NCBI GenBank assembly: GCA_016719635.1
Contig: JADJYT010000009.1
Coordinates: 101,158-165,157 of the forward strand
Reading direction: 5' to 3'
From: Sphingobacteriales bacterium
GTDB lineage: Bacteria; Bacteroidota; Bacteroidia; Chitinophagales; JADIYW01
DNA: 64,000 bases
The position numbers and the translations under genes are program-made. Below the pieces are notes generated by a model that saw only the letters and a list, made by a program, of their open reading frames with translations, did no database searches and had not been told where the DNA came from. Numbering within the stretch: position 1 is the stretch's first letter; the number at the start of each line of letters is the position of its first letter. Shown here one piece after another: positions 17,255 to 25,914 of this stretch.

Positions 17255-19195
17255 TTAGAACAAGTTTCGAAAAAGTATCCGAATGTCTTTAAAGGGCGTA
17301 TACTCCTTAGCATAGATGATATGCAGCTTCTCTTTGATGGATTCATTCTCTGACGGGATTCCGCCTGATACGACAAAGACAGCGTTCTGTAAGGGAGGTA
17401 GTTGACGGCTGCGTTCCGTATTGATTTTTCTGTCATAGCCTATCCATGTTTTTTTATTTGCTAAAACAGCTATGCAGTTGCTGAGAAAGGAAATTCCCCT
17501 TTTTAAGAAAAGAACCAATACCGGATACGAAAGTACGCATGTTATTGCAACAGAAACATCAAACAGCCTCTTCATTCGCCGGTATAGTGGTTTGTTTAAA
17601 TTGTATCCGATATCAAACGTATACAAATCCCCGGCAGTATCTTTAGAATTGCTTCCGATAATCGAATCCCCGGAGGCAATCTTATATTCCACCCTGCCAC
17701 CCATCCTGCTCATGGCGCCTATGATGGTCTGGGTACTTACAACATTGCTGCAAAAAATAATTTCCTTCACGTCAAAGATGGAAACCATTTCTTCCATTGT
17801 TTCGGGAATGCCCAGGAATTTATCCGATTGGCTGTCTTCCCTGGCACCGCTCAGAAATCCAATATACTTTCTGTCCAGTCCGGTGTGTTGAATGAAATTC
17901 CAGACGTCCTCAGCGTCTTTTCCGGTTCCAACAACAATCATGTTTTTAATATCAGAAAAATACCCGGACGTATCCCCGTTAATAGCTCTGTATGTCAGCC
18001 GTATAAGGAACAGCAGCAAAAAATTGGTGATATATCCGACCACAATGATGCCTCTGGATGTGCGTAAAAATTCCGGAAAGAAGGCATACAAAATGGATAT
18101 GATCAGTGTGCCGAGACTGAGGCCTGTTAATAAGCGCAGCCATTTAGCATTCTTGTCATAGACGCCGTTCAGCCACATGGCAAAAAGCCAGGCTGCCACA
18201 TAAATCGGAGTGTTTATATAAAAATATGTGAGAGGGAAAGTAACGCGATCCTGTACCCGGATATAATTCTCCCATATAAGCTGTAATGCATACAGATTCG
18301 CAGTGATTAAAATCATATCCAGAACCGGTGCACCGATTCTCTCGAGCAGTTGCTGCAGAACGGCAAAAAAGGCTCGGATGTAGATGGCGATATGTAACAA
18401 TAGGGTGAGCAGTTTTCCATTCGTGCCGCTTACATGCTTCCCGGCGAAGATGAGCATGGCATTGTAAAACACCCGTACATAATTTAAGCTCCCTTTTTTG
18501 GTGCTTTCTCCTTTGAAATGAATGATGGACGTATCGGCAAAGTAATAGTTTTTATAACCGGCCTTCTTTATTCTGTAGGATAAGTCTATATCTTCCCCGT
18601 ACATAAAATAGGCTTCGTCCAGAAGCCCCGTCTTTTCTAGCACACATCTGCGCAACAACAGGAAGTCACCTGACAATACATCCACTCCATGTGTCTGGTT
18701 GTGGTCTAGATAGGTTAAGTGATATTGGCCGAAAAGTCTGGACTTTGGAAAAATCTTCGCCATGCCGCTCATCTTTGCGAAAGCTGCCATAGGTGAAGGG
18801 AATCCTCTCTTCGACTCAGGCAGGAAATGACCGGTGCCGTCATACATCTTTACACCCAGTCCTCCGGCATCGGCATGGGTATCCATAAAATCTACGCATT
18901 GCTGCAGCGTATCTTCCTGTATGATAGTATCGGGATTCAGCAGTAATATATATTCGCCGCTTGAAATTTTTATAGCCTGATTGTTGGCTCTTGAAAATCC
19001 TGTGTTTTTTGTATTGGTAATGACGTGGACTGCAGGAAATTTTTCAGAAAGCATCTTCAGTGAATCATCCGATGAATGATTGTCTGCTACAAGAATCTCA
19101 TAATCGAAATTCGCCCTGGACTTGTAAACGGATTGAATCGCCTGTTCCAGAAAGTATCGGACATTATAGTTTACTATGACAATGGATAATTTCAT
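17255..19195 (-). CDS. GT2 glycosyltransferase fused to a degenerate polyprenyl-phosphate sugar transferase
   Basis: The protein is 646 residues. Residues 1-240 are a GT-A family 2 domain: MKLSIVIVNYNVRYFLEQAI, EILVADNHSSDDS, the DxD-like LLLNPDTIIQED, and YFMYGEDIDLSYRIKKAGY, which is typical of rhamnosyl-type transferases. Several membrane helices follow, then a Rossmann-like CoA-binding_3 segment (NMIVVGTGKDAEDVWNFI). Last comes a WcaJ/WbaP-like start, RRMKRLFDVSVAITCVLSYP. The family's catalytic stretch (R-x-R-x-G, KFRSM, DELPQ, VGPRP) is missing and replaced by an unrelated ~90-residue tail. The ATG at 19195 starts exactly at the GT2 domain. It probably works in surface glycan assembly. 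Confidence 0.85.
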   Translation of the reverse strand: MKLSIVIVNYNVRYFLEQAIQSVYKSRANFDYEILVADNHSSDDSLKMLSEKFPAVHVITNTKNTGFSRANNQAIKISSGEYILLLNPDTIIQEDTLQQCVDFMDTHADAGGLGVKMYDGTGHFLPESKRGFPSPMAAFAKMSGMAKIFPKSRLFGQYHLTYLDHNQTHGVDVLSGDFLLLRRCVLEKTGLLDEAYFMYGEDIDLSYRIKKAGYKNYYFADTSIIHFKGESTKKGSLNYVRVFYNAMLIFAGKHVSGTNGKLLTLLLHIAIYIRAFFAVLQQLLERIGAPVLDMILITANLYALQLIWENYIRVQDRVTFPLTYFYINTPIYVAAWLFAMWLNGVYDKNAKWLRLLTGLSLGTLIISILYAFFPEFLRTSRGIIVVGYITNFLLLFLIRLTYRAINGDTSGYFSDIKNMIVVGTGKDAEDVWNFIQHTGLDRKYIGFLSGAREDSQSDKFLGIPETMEEMVSIFDVKEIIFCSNVVSTQTIIGAMSRMGGRVEYKIASGDSIIGSNSKDTAGDLYTFDIGYNLNKPLYRRMKRLFDVSVAITCVLSYPVLVLFLKRGISFLSNCIAVLANKKTWIGYDRKINTERSRQLPPLQNAVFVVSGGIPSENESIKEKLHIIYAKEYTPFKDIRILFRNLF

Positions 19196-19269
19196 TGACG
19201 CGGGATACTGGATAATTTGCTGCACAATATACTTAAAAACCCGTAAAGGCTGTTACCACCAAGGGGTTG

Positions 19270-19890
19270 TCAGTGGTTCTTCATGTAGTTCTCATAGGGA
19301 AGGCGTGCCTGAATAGAGCGTGCCAGCGTAATTTCATCTACATACTCCAGTTCACCGCCAAAAGCGATACCCCTGGCTATGGACGTGATTGTAACTTCAA
19401 ACTTGGATAATAACTTGGATAAGTAGAAGATGGTAGTATCGCCGTCAATGGTAGGGTTGAGCGCCATAATGATTTCCTTGATTTCCCCTGATTCCAGGCG
19501 TTTTACCAGACTCTGGATATTCAGCTGTTCTGGACCAATGCCATCCATCGGGGAAATCAACCCTTCCAGTACATGATACAATCCGTTATAGTGACGGGTG
19601 TTTTCAATGGCAATGATATCCCGGAAATTCTCCACGATACACACCACGCTCTTGTCGCGGTAGCCTCCTGAGCAGATACTGCAAATCTCTCCGTCCGATA
19701 CATTATGACAGACTATGCAAAATTTGATATCCTGTCTCATCTTTAAAACGGATTCTGTAAGATATTTCGTATCCTGCACATCATGCTGCAATAAATGCAT
19801 CACCAGGCGAAGGGCGGTCTTTTTGCCGATACCCGGCAAGGTGGCAAACGCATGAACGGCATCTTCTATCAGCTTTGAAGGGAATTGCAT
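19270..19890 (-). CDS. recR: Recombination mediator RecR
   Basis: The protein is 206 residues. It has the N-terminal helix-hairpin-helix (FATLPGIGKKTALRLVMHLL), a four-Cys zinc finger (CIVCHNVSDGEICSIC) and a Toprim domain starting VVCIVENFRDIIAIENT. It loads RecA at gaps together with RecO and RecF, and recO is also in this window at 45168-45890. The ATG at 19890 is preferred over an upstream start because the -7 box lies just in front of it. Confidence 0.96.
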   Translation of the reverse strand: MQFPSKLIEDAVHAFATLPGIGKKTALRLVMHLLQHDVQDTKYLTESVLKMRQDIKFCIVCHNVSDGEICSICSGGYRDKSVVCIVENFRDIIAIENTRHYNGLYHVLEGLISPMDGIGPEQLNIQSLVKRLESGEIKEIIMALNPTIDGDTTIFYLSKLLSKFEVTITSIARGIAFGGELEYVDEITLARSIQARLPYENYMKNH

Positions 19891-19894
19891 GGTG

Positions 19895-19902
19895 CAAAAA
19901 TA
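19895..19902 (-). promoter_or_regulatory. -7 box for recR, leaderless
   Basis: The minus strand reads TATTTTTG, then CACC, then the ATG of recR. The box matches TAnnTTTG in full, and the four-base gap predicts that transcription begins at the start codon. Confidence 0.6.
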
Positions 19903-20013
19903 GCAATTAGTCCACAGTCCGCCGTTTATCGTCCATAGTTTTTTTATTTTATGTTGAATAATCTCTTTATTTTTAGAAATTGGTAACAACTACCAGCCAC
20001 TTAAACAGAACTT

Positions 20014-21492
20014 ATGTCCTCGTTAGTAATACTGTCCTGCATTGTTTTGTATTTTCTGATGCTGATTTTCATTGCTTACTTTACTGGAAAAAATGCCAAC
20101 AGCGCATCTTATTTTGTCGGCAACAAGCAGTCGCTGTGGTTTGTAGTGGCATTCGGATTAATTGGCGATTCTCTCTCCGGTATCACCTACATTTCTGTGC
20201 CGGGTTCTGTAAAAGCGGCCAATTTCAATTACTTCCAGATGGTACTGGGCTACGTTATCGGCTATTGGACGATTTCTTATGTGTTATTGCCATTGTACTA
20301 TAAAATGGAATTGACTTCCATTTATACCTATTTAAAAAACAGGATCGGTCCCGTCTCTCAGCGAACGGGTGCATTTTTCTTTATTCTGTCCAGGGTGATT
20401 GGTGCAGGAGCCAGGTTGTTCCTGGCATCCATTGTGCTGCAACGGTTTGTGTTTGATGCTTTTGGTGTGCCATTTCCGGTAACCGTTGCGATAATTATTT
20501 CCTTAATGCTTTTATATACCTATAAAGGCGGCATAAAAACACTGGTTTGGACAGATATGATGCAGTCTACATTTCTGCTGTCCGGGGTAATATTATCTAT
20601 TCTTTTTATTGCCTCGCAACTGAATCTGTCATTTGGCGGAATAATAAACAGCATAAAAGATTCTGAATACTCTCAGGTGTTTTTTTGGGACTGGAAAGCC
20701 AAGAATTATTTCTGGAAACAATTTTTGGGTGGAGCTTTCATAGCTATCTGTATGACAGGCCTTGACCAGAACATGATGCAGAAGAACCTGAGTTGCAAAA
20801 CACTCCGGGAGGCACAGAAGAATATCAATGCATTCAGTATCATCGTTGTTTTTGTAAACATGCTTTTCCTGGCGCTGGGGGCTCTGCTTTACATCTATGC
20901 CTCCACCAGAAATATTGCCGTGCCTGAACGCGGAGATGAATTATTCCCGTTTCTGGCATTCAACCACCTGGGAGCATTTGCAGGGCTTGTATTTGTAATC
21001 GGCTTAACGGCTGCTACGTTTAACAGTGCTGACTCTGTTTTAACGACACTGACCACTTCCTTTTACATCGACTTCCTTGGGAAAGAAACGGATGATGCAC
21101 ATGACCATAAGCGATTGAGAATTCTGATTCATATCGGTTTCGCTGTATTCTTATTTTTAGTGGTTTTGCTATTCAGTTTATTGAATGACCAGTCGATGAT
21201 ATTTACTGTTATGGATATTGCAGCAATTACGTACGGACCATTGCTGGGTTTGTTTGCTTTTGGTATTTTGACTAAACGTCAGCCTAATGATAAATTCGTT
21301 CCGCTAATCAGTATTGTCAGTGCAGGATTTTGCTGTTTTTTATATCTTTCCACCAAAAGTAAAGCGTCCTGGCTTAATGGCTATGCAATTGGACAGGAAT
21401 TGCTGATAATAAACGGGTTAATAACATTCATAGGCTTATGGATAAGCAGTAATCCGGGTGTTAAAATAGGTTGCAAAGCGGTAAAGCACTAA
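20014..21492 (+). CDS. Sodium:solute symporter (SSS family)
   Basis: The protein is 492 residues and highly hydrophobic, with about 13 membrane helices. The N-terminus contains ASYFVGNKQSLWFVVAFGLI and GDSLSGITYISVPG, the first conserved SSS region with the Ser/Gly residues of the sodium site. TYKGGIKTLVWTDMMQS and GLTAATFNSADSVLTTLTTS are the other conserved blocks. It should import a small solute with Na+, but the solute (sugar, vitamin, amino acid or sialic acid) cannot be told from the sequence. It is divergent from recR with 123 bases between starts. Confidence 0.9.
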   Translation: MSSLVILSCIVLYFLMLIFIAYFTGKNANSASYFVGNKQSLWFVVAFGLIGDSLSGITYISVPGSVKAANFNYFQMVLGYVIGYWTISYVLLPLYYKMELTSIYTYLKNRIGPVSQRTGAFFFILSRVIGAGARLFLASIVLQRFVFDAFGVPFPVTVAIIISLMLLYTYKGGIKTLVWTDMMQSTFLLSGVILSILFIASQLNLSFGGIINSIKDSEYSQVFFWDWKAKNYFWKQFLGGAFIAICMTGLDQNMMQKNLSCKTLREAQKNINAFSIIVVFVNMLFLALGALLYIYASTRNIAVPERGDELFPFLAFNHLGAFAGLVFVIGLTAATFNSADSVLTTLTTSFYIDFLGKETDDAHDHKRLRILIHIGFAVFLFLVVLLFSLLNDQSMIFTVMDIAAITYGPLLGLFAFGILTKRQPNDKFVPLISIVSAGFCCFLYLSTKSKASWLNGYAIGQELLIINGLITFIGLWISSNPGVKIGCKAVKH

Positions 21493-21562
21493 ATAAAAAC
21501 GACTAATTGTTAGTATCTTTACAAGTCGTACCCCTGCCAATTTATTGTTACCAATCAATAAG

Positions 21563-22312
21563 ATGGCTGAAAATGTGTTTAAAATAAAAGAGGAAAGTAT
21601 GTCATTAGAAGATTTTAAGAAAAAGAGGCCTTTTAAACAAAGAAACTGGACACAGGTAAATGCGTCCAACAGCTGGAGTATGTTTCGCATTATGAGTGAA
21701 TTCGTCGATGCGTATGATAAGATGGATAAGATTGGTCCGTGCATTTCCATCTTCGGCTCGGCTCGCACTAAACCGGATAACCCGTATTACCAGTTGGCGG
21801 TAAGGGTGGCAGAACGTTTGTCAGAAGAAGGGTATGGTGTTATCACCGGCGGCGGTCCTGGTATCATGGAAGCCGGAAATTTAGGTGCTCAGAACAAAGA
21901 TGGGAAATCAGTGGGCTTGAATATCGAGTTGCCGTTTGAGCAGGGTCACAACCCGTATATCGACCATGATAAGTTGATCTCACACCATTACTTTTTTGTG
22001 CGCAAAGTGGTGTTTGTAAAATATGCGCAGGGGTTCGTGTACCTGCCCGGCGGCTTTGGTACGTTCGATGAATTGTTTGAAGTCATGACACTGGTTCAAA
22101 CGAAAAAAATCGACCGGGTTCCGATTGTTCTGATGGGTGCTTCTTTCTGGGCGGGAATGCTGGAATGGATGAGAACGGAAGTGTTGAATAATCAACATAA
22201 CATTGGTGAAAACGATTTCGACCTGTTTTTAGTAACGGATGATGTGGAAGAAGCGATTACCTATATCAATAACTTCTACGCTGAACATGATTTGGCACCA
22301 AATTTCTCTTAG
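21563..22312 (+). CDS. LOG family protein (TIGR00730)
   Basis: The protein is about 249 residues. It carries CISIFGSARTKPDNPYYQLA, GYGVITGGGPGIMEAGNLGA and the signature PGGFGTFDELFE (PGGxGTxxE). These are the nucleotide-binding and catalytic motifs of LOG-type phosphoribohydrolases. Members release free bases from nucleoside 5'-monophosphates (cytokinin activation in plants, nucleotide salvage in bacteria). The ATG at 21563 is preferred to an in-frame TTG at 21545. The M23 peptidase gene follows after 10 bases. Confidence 0.9.
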   Translation: MAENVFKIKEESMSLEDFKKKRPFKQRNWTQVNASNSWSMFRIMSEFVDAYDKMDKIGPCISIFGSARTKPDNPYYQLAVRVAERLSEEGYGVITGGGPGIMEAGNLGAQNKDGKSVGLNIELPFEQGHNPYIDHDKLISHHYFFVRKVVFVKYAQGFVYLPGGFGTFDELFEVMTLVQTKKIDRVPIVLMGASFWAGMLEWMRTEVLNNQHNIGENDFDLFLVTDDVEEAITYINNFYAEHDLAPNFS

Positions 22313-22322
22313 TTAAGATCTC

Positions 22323-24023
22323 ATGCAAATAAAAAGTTTGCAATACTACAGCACATTGTTCTTATGGACAGTATGCTGCTTTTCTTTTTCACAGGACAAG
22401 GCATCTGCTTTTTCCAAACCCATGAGCCTGCCGTTCCACCTTGCGGGTTCGTTTGGTGAGCCGCGTCCCGATCATTTTCATTCCGGTATAGATATCAAAA
22501 CCAATGGTGTGGAAGGGGAGCCTGTTTTCAGTATATACGACGGATATGTTTCCCGAATCAAAGTGTCATCCGTTGGCTACGGAAAGGCGATTTATATTAC
22601 ACATCCGAACGGTTATACAAGTTTGTATGCACATCTTGGCAGATTCAGTGATGTCATAGAAAAATTTGTGCACGGACAGCATTATGCAAAAAAACAACCC
22701 GAATTTGATCTCTACCCGGATGCAGGAACGTTTAAAGTGAAGCAAAATGATACCATCGCTTTTTCCGGAAACACGGGCGGCAGCACAGCTCCGCATCTGC
22801 ATTTTGAAATAAGGGACTCCAAAACAGAACATGCCCTCAATCCGTTGGATTTTTATCCAAAGAATTTTTACACGGATACAATTCCCCCTCAGCTAAATAA
22901 AGTAAAGTTGTATACGTTTAACAGCCGTTACTATGAAGCACAAACGGATGTATTGCCATTGAAACGGTCAGAAAATTTCCTGACGACAGATGCTCCGATT
23001 GTTATTGACAAGTATAATTTCTTCTGCCTGTCGCTGGAAGGTTTTGACAAGCAGGATACATCAGAAAATAAGAATGGCATTTATAGAATTCAAATGTTTA
23101 TAAACGATACGGTTTTGTTTGGATACACGATGAATACTATAGATTTTGACAAAACGAGGATGTGTAATGCGTTTGTTGATTATCATGAAATGATGAATGA
23201 CAGTGGATACTTTTATAATTGCTGCCAGTTGAAAAACAACACATTGGCGGTTTATCAGAACGGTAATGGTTTTATTCGGATAAAAAACAAGGATACGGCG
23301 GAGATAGCGATCCATTGTTACGATTATAATGAAAATAAAACCAGTATTCGGCTGAAAGTCATTAGAAATGACTCTGAAGTTCCATCGGATAGCAGAGATA
23401 TGGCAGGAACCATACTAACAGATAAGAAGGATAGTATACGTTTAAATGGGGTTAAGATTACATTTCCGGATAAGTGCTTCTATGATGACGTTTCCTTAAA
23501 AACTGATCTATGGTACCAACCGGATAATTTGTTAGCTCCGGTATATTCCATCAGTCATCCGGGGGGTTATATACCACTGCAGAAATCCTTCAGAATGGAA
23601 TTTAGTACTGTGATAAAAAAACAACGAAATAAAGTAACAATAGTTCGAACAGATGCTGACGGGCAGGTGACTGCTCTTCCGACAAAAAGCACAAAAACAA
23701 GATTTTATACAGAATCCAGAAAACTCGGTACGTTTTTCTTGTCTTATGATACAACTAAACCTGAAGTGAAAATCCTGTATCCAGAAACTGAAAGGGTAAA
23801 AAATAAAGTCATTCAGGTAAAGATAGGGGATGCCCTATCCGGCATTGACTCCTACAATGGATACATTGACGGCAAATGGGTTAATTTTTATTATGATGCA
23901 AAAAATGACCTGATGGAATATGTCATTGACGGAAACTGTCCCAAAGGTGAACATCTTTTAAAGATAGTTGTTACTGATAAAACCGGAAATAAAACCACTG
24001 TTCAGCAAAAATTTGTCTATTAA
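22323..24023 (+). CDS. M23-family metallopeptidase, exported
   Basis: The protein is 566 residues with an N-terminal signal (TLFLWTVCCFSFSQ). The LytM/M23 domain is early: HFHSGIDIKTNGVEGEP (HxxxD zinc ligands), YTSLYAHLGRF and APHLHFEIRDS (HxH). The remaining ~380 residues are beta-rich, and SGIDSYNGYIDGKWVNFYYD near the end is typical of this Bacteroidota subfamily. It should cut peptidoglycan peptide bridges in the periplasm. It sits between the LOG gene (10-base gap) and bcp (34-base gap), probably in one transcript ending at the strong terminator after bcp. Confidence 0.92.
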   Translation: MQIKSLQYYSTLFLWTVCCFSFSQDKASAFSKPMSLPFHLAGSFGEPRPDHFHSGIDIKTNGVEGEPVFSIYDGYVSRIKVSSVGYGKAIYITHPNGYTSLYAHLGRFSDVIEKFVHGQHYAKKQPEFDLYPDAGTFKVKQNDTIAFSGNTGGSTAPHLHFEIRDSKTEHALNPLDFYPKNFYTDTIPPQLNKVKLYTFNSRYYEAQTDVLPLKRSENFLTTDAPIVIDKYNFFCLSLEGFDKQDTSENKNGIYRIQMFINDTVLFGYTMNTIDFDKTRMCNAFVDYHEMMNDSGYFYNCCQLKNNTLAVYQNGNGFIRIKNKDTAEIAIHCYDYNENKTSIRLKVIRNDSEVPSDSRDMAGTILTDKKDSIRLNGVKITFPDKCFYDDVSLKTDLWYQPDNLLAPVYSISHPGGYIPLQKSFRMEFSTVIKKQRNKVTIVRTDADGQVTALPTKSTKTRFYTESRKLGTFFLSYDTTKPEVKILYPETERVKNKVIQVKIGDALSGIDSYNGYIDGKWVNFYYDAKNDLMEYVIDGNCPKGEHLLKIVVTDKTGNKTTVQQKFVY

Positions 24024-24057
24024 TCTCATTAATTCTAAACTTACTAATTCTGCCACT

Positions 24058-24486
24058 ATGTTAACCGAAGGAACCAAAGCACCTAAAATCAAGGGAGTCG
24101 ATTTTAAAGACAAGACCACCGTACTTTATTTCTATCCAAAGGACGATACGCCGGGCTGTACTGCCAATGCGTGCGATTTCAGAGACAACTACCAGTCTCT
24201 GACCAAGAAAGGATTCACCATCATTGGAGTAAGCCCTCAGGATGAAAAATCGCATAACAAATTTAAGGAGAAATACAGCCTGCCGTTCGAGCTGATTCCG
24301 GATACGGATAAAACGATTGCTCAGGCATACGAAGTGTGGGGGAAGAAGAAATTCATGGGTAAGGAATACGAAGGAATACTACGCACTACTTTTGTGATTA
24401 ACGGAAAAGGGATGATTGAAAAGATAATTGACAAGGTAGATACTAAAAATGCGACCAAACAACTTTTGGAAGCAGTATCTAAATAA
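24058..24486 (+). CDS. bcp: Thioredoxin-dependent thiol peroxidase
   Basis: The protein is 142 residues. FYPKDDTPGCTANACDFRD holds the peroxidatic Cys (TPGCT) and the resolving Cys five residues later, the pattern of the BCP/PrxQ group. FELIPDTDKTIAQAYEVWG and GILRTTFVINGKG complete the fold. It reduces organic peroxides and hydrogen peroxide with electrons from thioredoxin. The ATG at 24058 matches the usual N-terminus (MLTEGTKAPKIKG). The longer frame overlaps the M23 gene. Confidence 0.95.
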   Translation: MLTEGTKAPKIKGVDFKDKTTVLYFYPKDDTPGCTANACDFRDNYQSLTKKGFTIIGVSPQDEKSHNKFKEKYSLPFELIPDTDKTIAQAYEVWGKKKFMGKEYEGILRTTFVINGKGMIEKIIDKVDTKNATKQLLEAVSK

Positions 24487-24506
24487 ATTTATCCCTTATG
24501 ACACAG

Positions 24507-24540
24507 AAAGGAGTTATCCTGCGGGATAATTCCTTTTTTT
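24507..24540 (+). terminator. Strong rho-independent terminator after bcp
   Basis: A 13-bp stem, AAAGGAGTTATCC paired with GGATAATTCCTTT (one G-U pair), closes a TGCG tetraloop. The T-run reaches 24540. This ends the LOG-M23-bcp transcript. Confidence 0.93.
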
Positions 24541-24604
24541 ATTTGCACAAAAATAACGGGTGCCTGAAATAGTAATCTGGATTTTATTTCCTATATTTCG
24601 TTTA

Positions 24605-25837
24605 GTGAATTTACAGGAAACAGATATCGATACCATAGCCCTCAGGGAACTGCTACAGGTGAAATACAACCAGCTGAATGCATTGCTGGAAGCCACAAAA
24701 GCTATCAATGACAATGTATCGGCAGAAGGTTTGTACCAGATTTATAAGTTTATACTGAATGAACAAATACGGGTAAAGGAAATCGGGTTGTTTATGTTTG
24801 ATCAGGCCTGGAAGCGTGCCGTATGGGAAAAAGAAGAACAGGATTTCTTCATCCCGATTCAGGCACATTTTCAGAATTATACGACTGCCACTGAACTGAC
24901 TGCCGACGAACAGAAAATTTTCGGCGGCTTTAAATATATTGTTCCGGTTTACCATAAAACACAGCCTTTGGCGCTGGCATTGCTGGGAGATATACACGAA
25001 GATGTGTCGCACCAAAAAAATGAACTGCTGGAATTTGCCCAGATTTTCACCAATATCATTACTGTCGCGGTGGAAAATAAGCGGTTGTTTAAAAAAGAAC
25101 TGGAGAAAAAACAGTTCGATAAGGAGCTTGATTTGGCCTCTAAGGTGCAGGGTATGTTGATTCCAAAGAAACTGCCCAAAAACAACATGTACGAATTTGC
25201 CGGTTTGTACCTGCCATATAAAGGAATCGGAGGCGACTATTACGATGTCATTCATATCAATAAAGATGAGTTTGTTTTTTGCATAGGGGATATTTCCGGC
25301 AAAGGCGTGGCGGCTGCTTTGGTGATGGCGAATCTGCAGGCGTATCTGAATGCCACACTGACATTGAGCATGCATGGTAAAAAACTGATAGAGAACCTGA
25401 ACCAGAAAATTTATTCTATTACCAACGGGGAGAATTTCATCACGCTTTTTATGGCAAAATACAATATCCTTACACGCGAACTGTTGTATTTTAATGCTGG
25501 CCATGTACCTCCCATTCTGATTGCAGGGGATGAAGTGGAACTGCTCGAGACGGGTAGTACGCTGTTGGGTATCTTTGAAGAATTACCCAAAATACAATTC
25601 GGGAAAAAGATACTGCCACCCAATACCACCATTGTTTGTTTTACAGATGGATTGACGGAGCTGGAAAATGAAGAGGAGGAGCAATTTGGAACCAACCGAC
25701 TGCTGGCTTTTGCAAAAAGTAATCACCGGATGAGCCCGGATATCTTTAATAAGATGCTGTATGATTACATCGGTAAGTTTAAAGGCAATGTACTTTTTAA
25801 TGATGATATCAGTGTGCTGACGGCAAAATTTATGTGA
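24605..25837 (+). CDS. SpoIIE/RsbU-type PP2C serine phosphatase with N-terminal sensor
   Basis: The protein is about 410 residues. The first ~180 form a GAF-like sensor (SAEGLYQIYKFILNEQIRV), followed by a short coiled linker ending ELDLASKVQGMLIPKKLP. The phosphatase domain has YKGIGGDYYDVIHINKDEF (metal-binding Asp), CIGDISGKGVAAALVMAN, FNAGHVPPIL and VCFTDGLTEL. This is the layout of regulators that dephosphorylate anti-anti-sigma or STAS-type proteins. No kinase partner lies nearby. Only GTG or TTG-type starts are available; I chose the GTG at 24605, and the other candidate is the GTG at 24560. Confidence 0.88.
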   Translation: MNLQETDIDTIALRELLQVKYNQLNALLEATKAINDNVSAEGLYQIYKFILNEQIRVKEIGLFMFDQAWKRAVWEKEEQDFFIPIQAHFQNYTTATELTADEQKIFGGFKYIVPVYHKTQPLALALLGDIHEDVSHQKNELLEFAQIFTNIITVAVENKRLFKKELEKKQFDKELDLASKVQGMLIPKKLPKNNMYEFAGLYLPYKGIGGDYYDVIHINKDEFVFCIGDISGKGVAAALVMANLQAYLNATLTLSMHGKKLIENLNQKIYSITNGENFITLFMAKYNILTRELLYFNAGHVPPILIAGDEVELLETGSTLLGIFEELPKIQFGKKILPPNTTIVCFTDGLTELENEEEEQFGTNRLLAFAKSNHRMSPDIFNKMLYDYIGKFKGNVLFNDDISVLTAKFM

Positions 25838-25914
25838 TTTTCGCCTTTCTGATTCCGCTTATTTTTGATTCTTTGTATTCCTGCACAACTACAACTAATG
25901 CGGCGGAAGTAAAT

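Noticed and set aside
24653..25504. A 283-codon minus-strand frame
   Set aside because: It lies wholly antisense to the SpoIIE-type phosphatase, whose motifs are clear. It has no recognisable domain.
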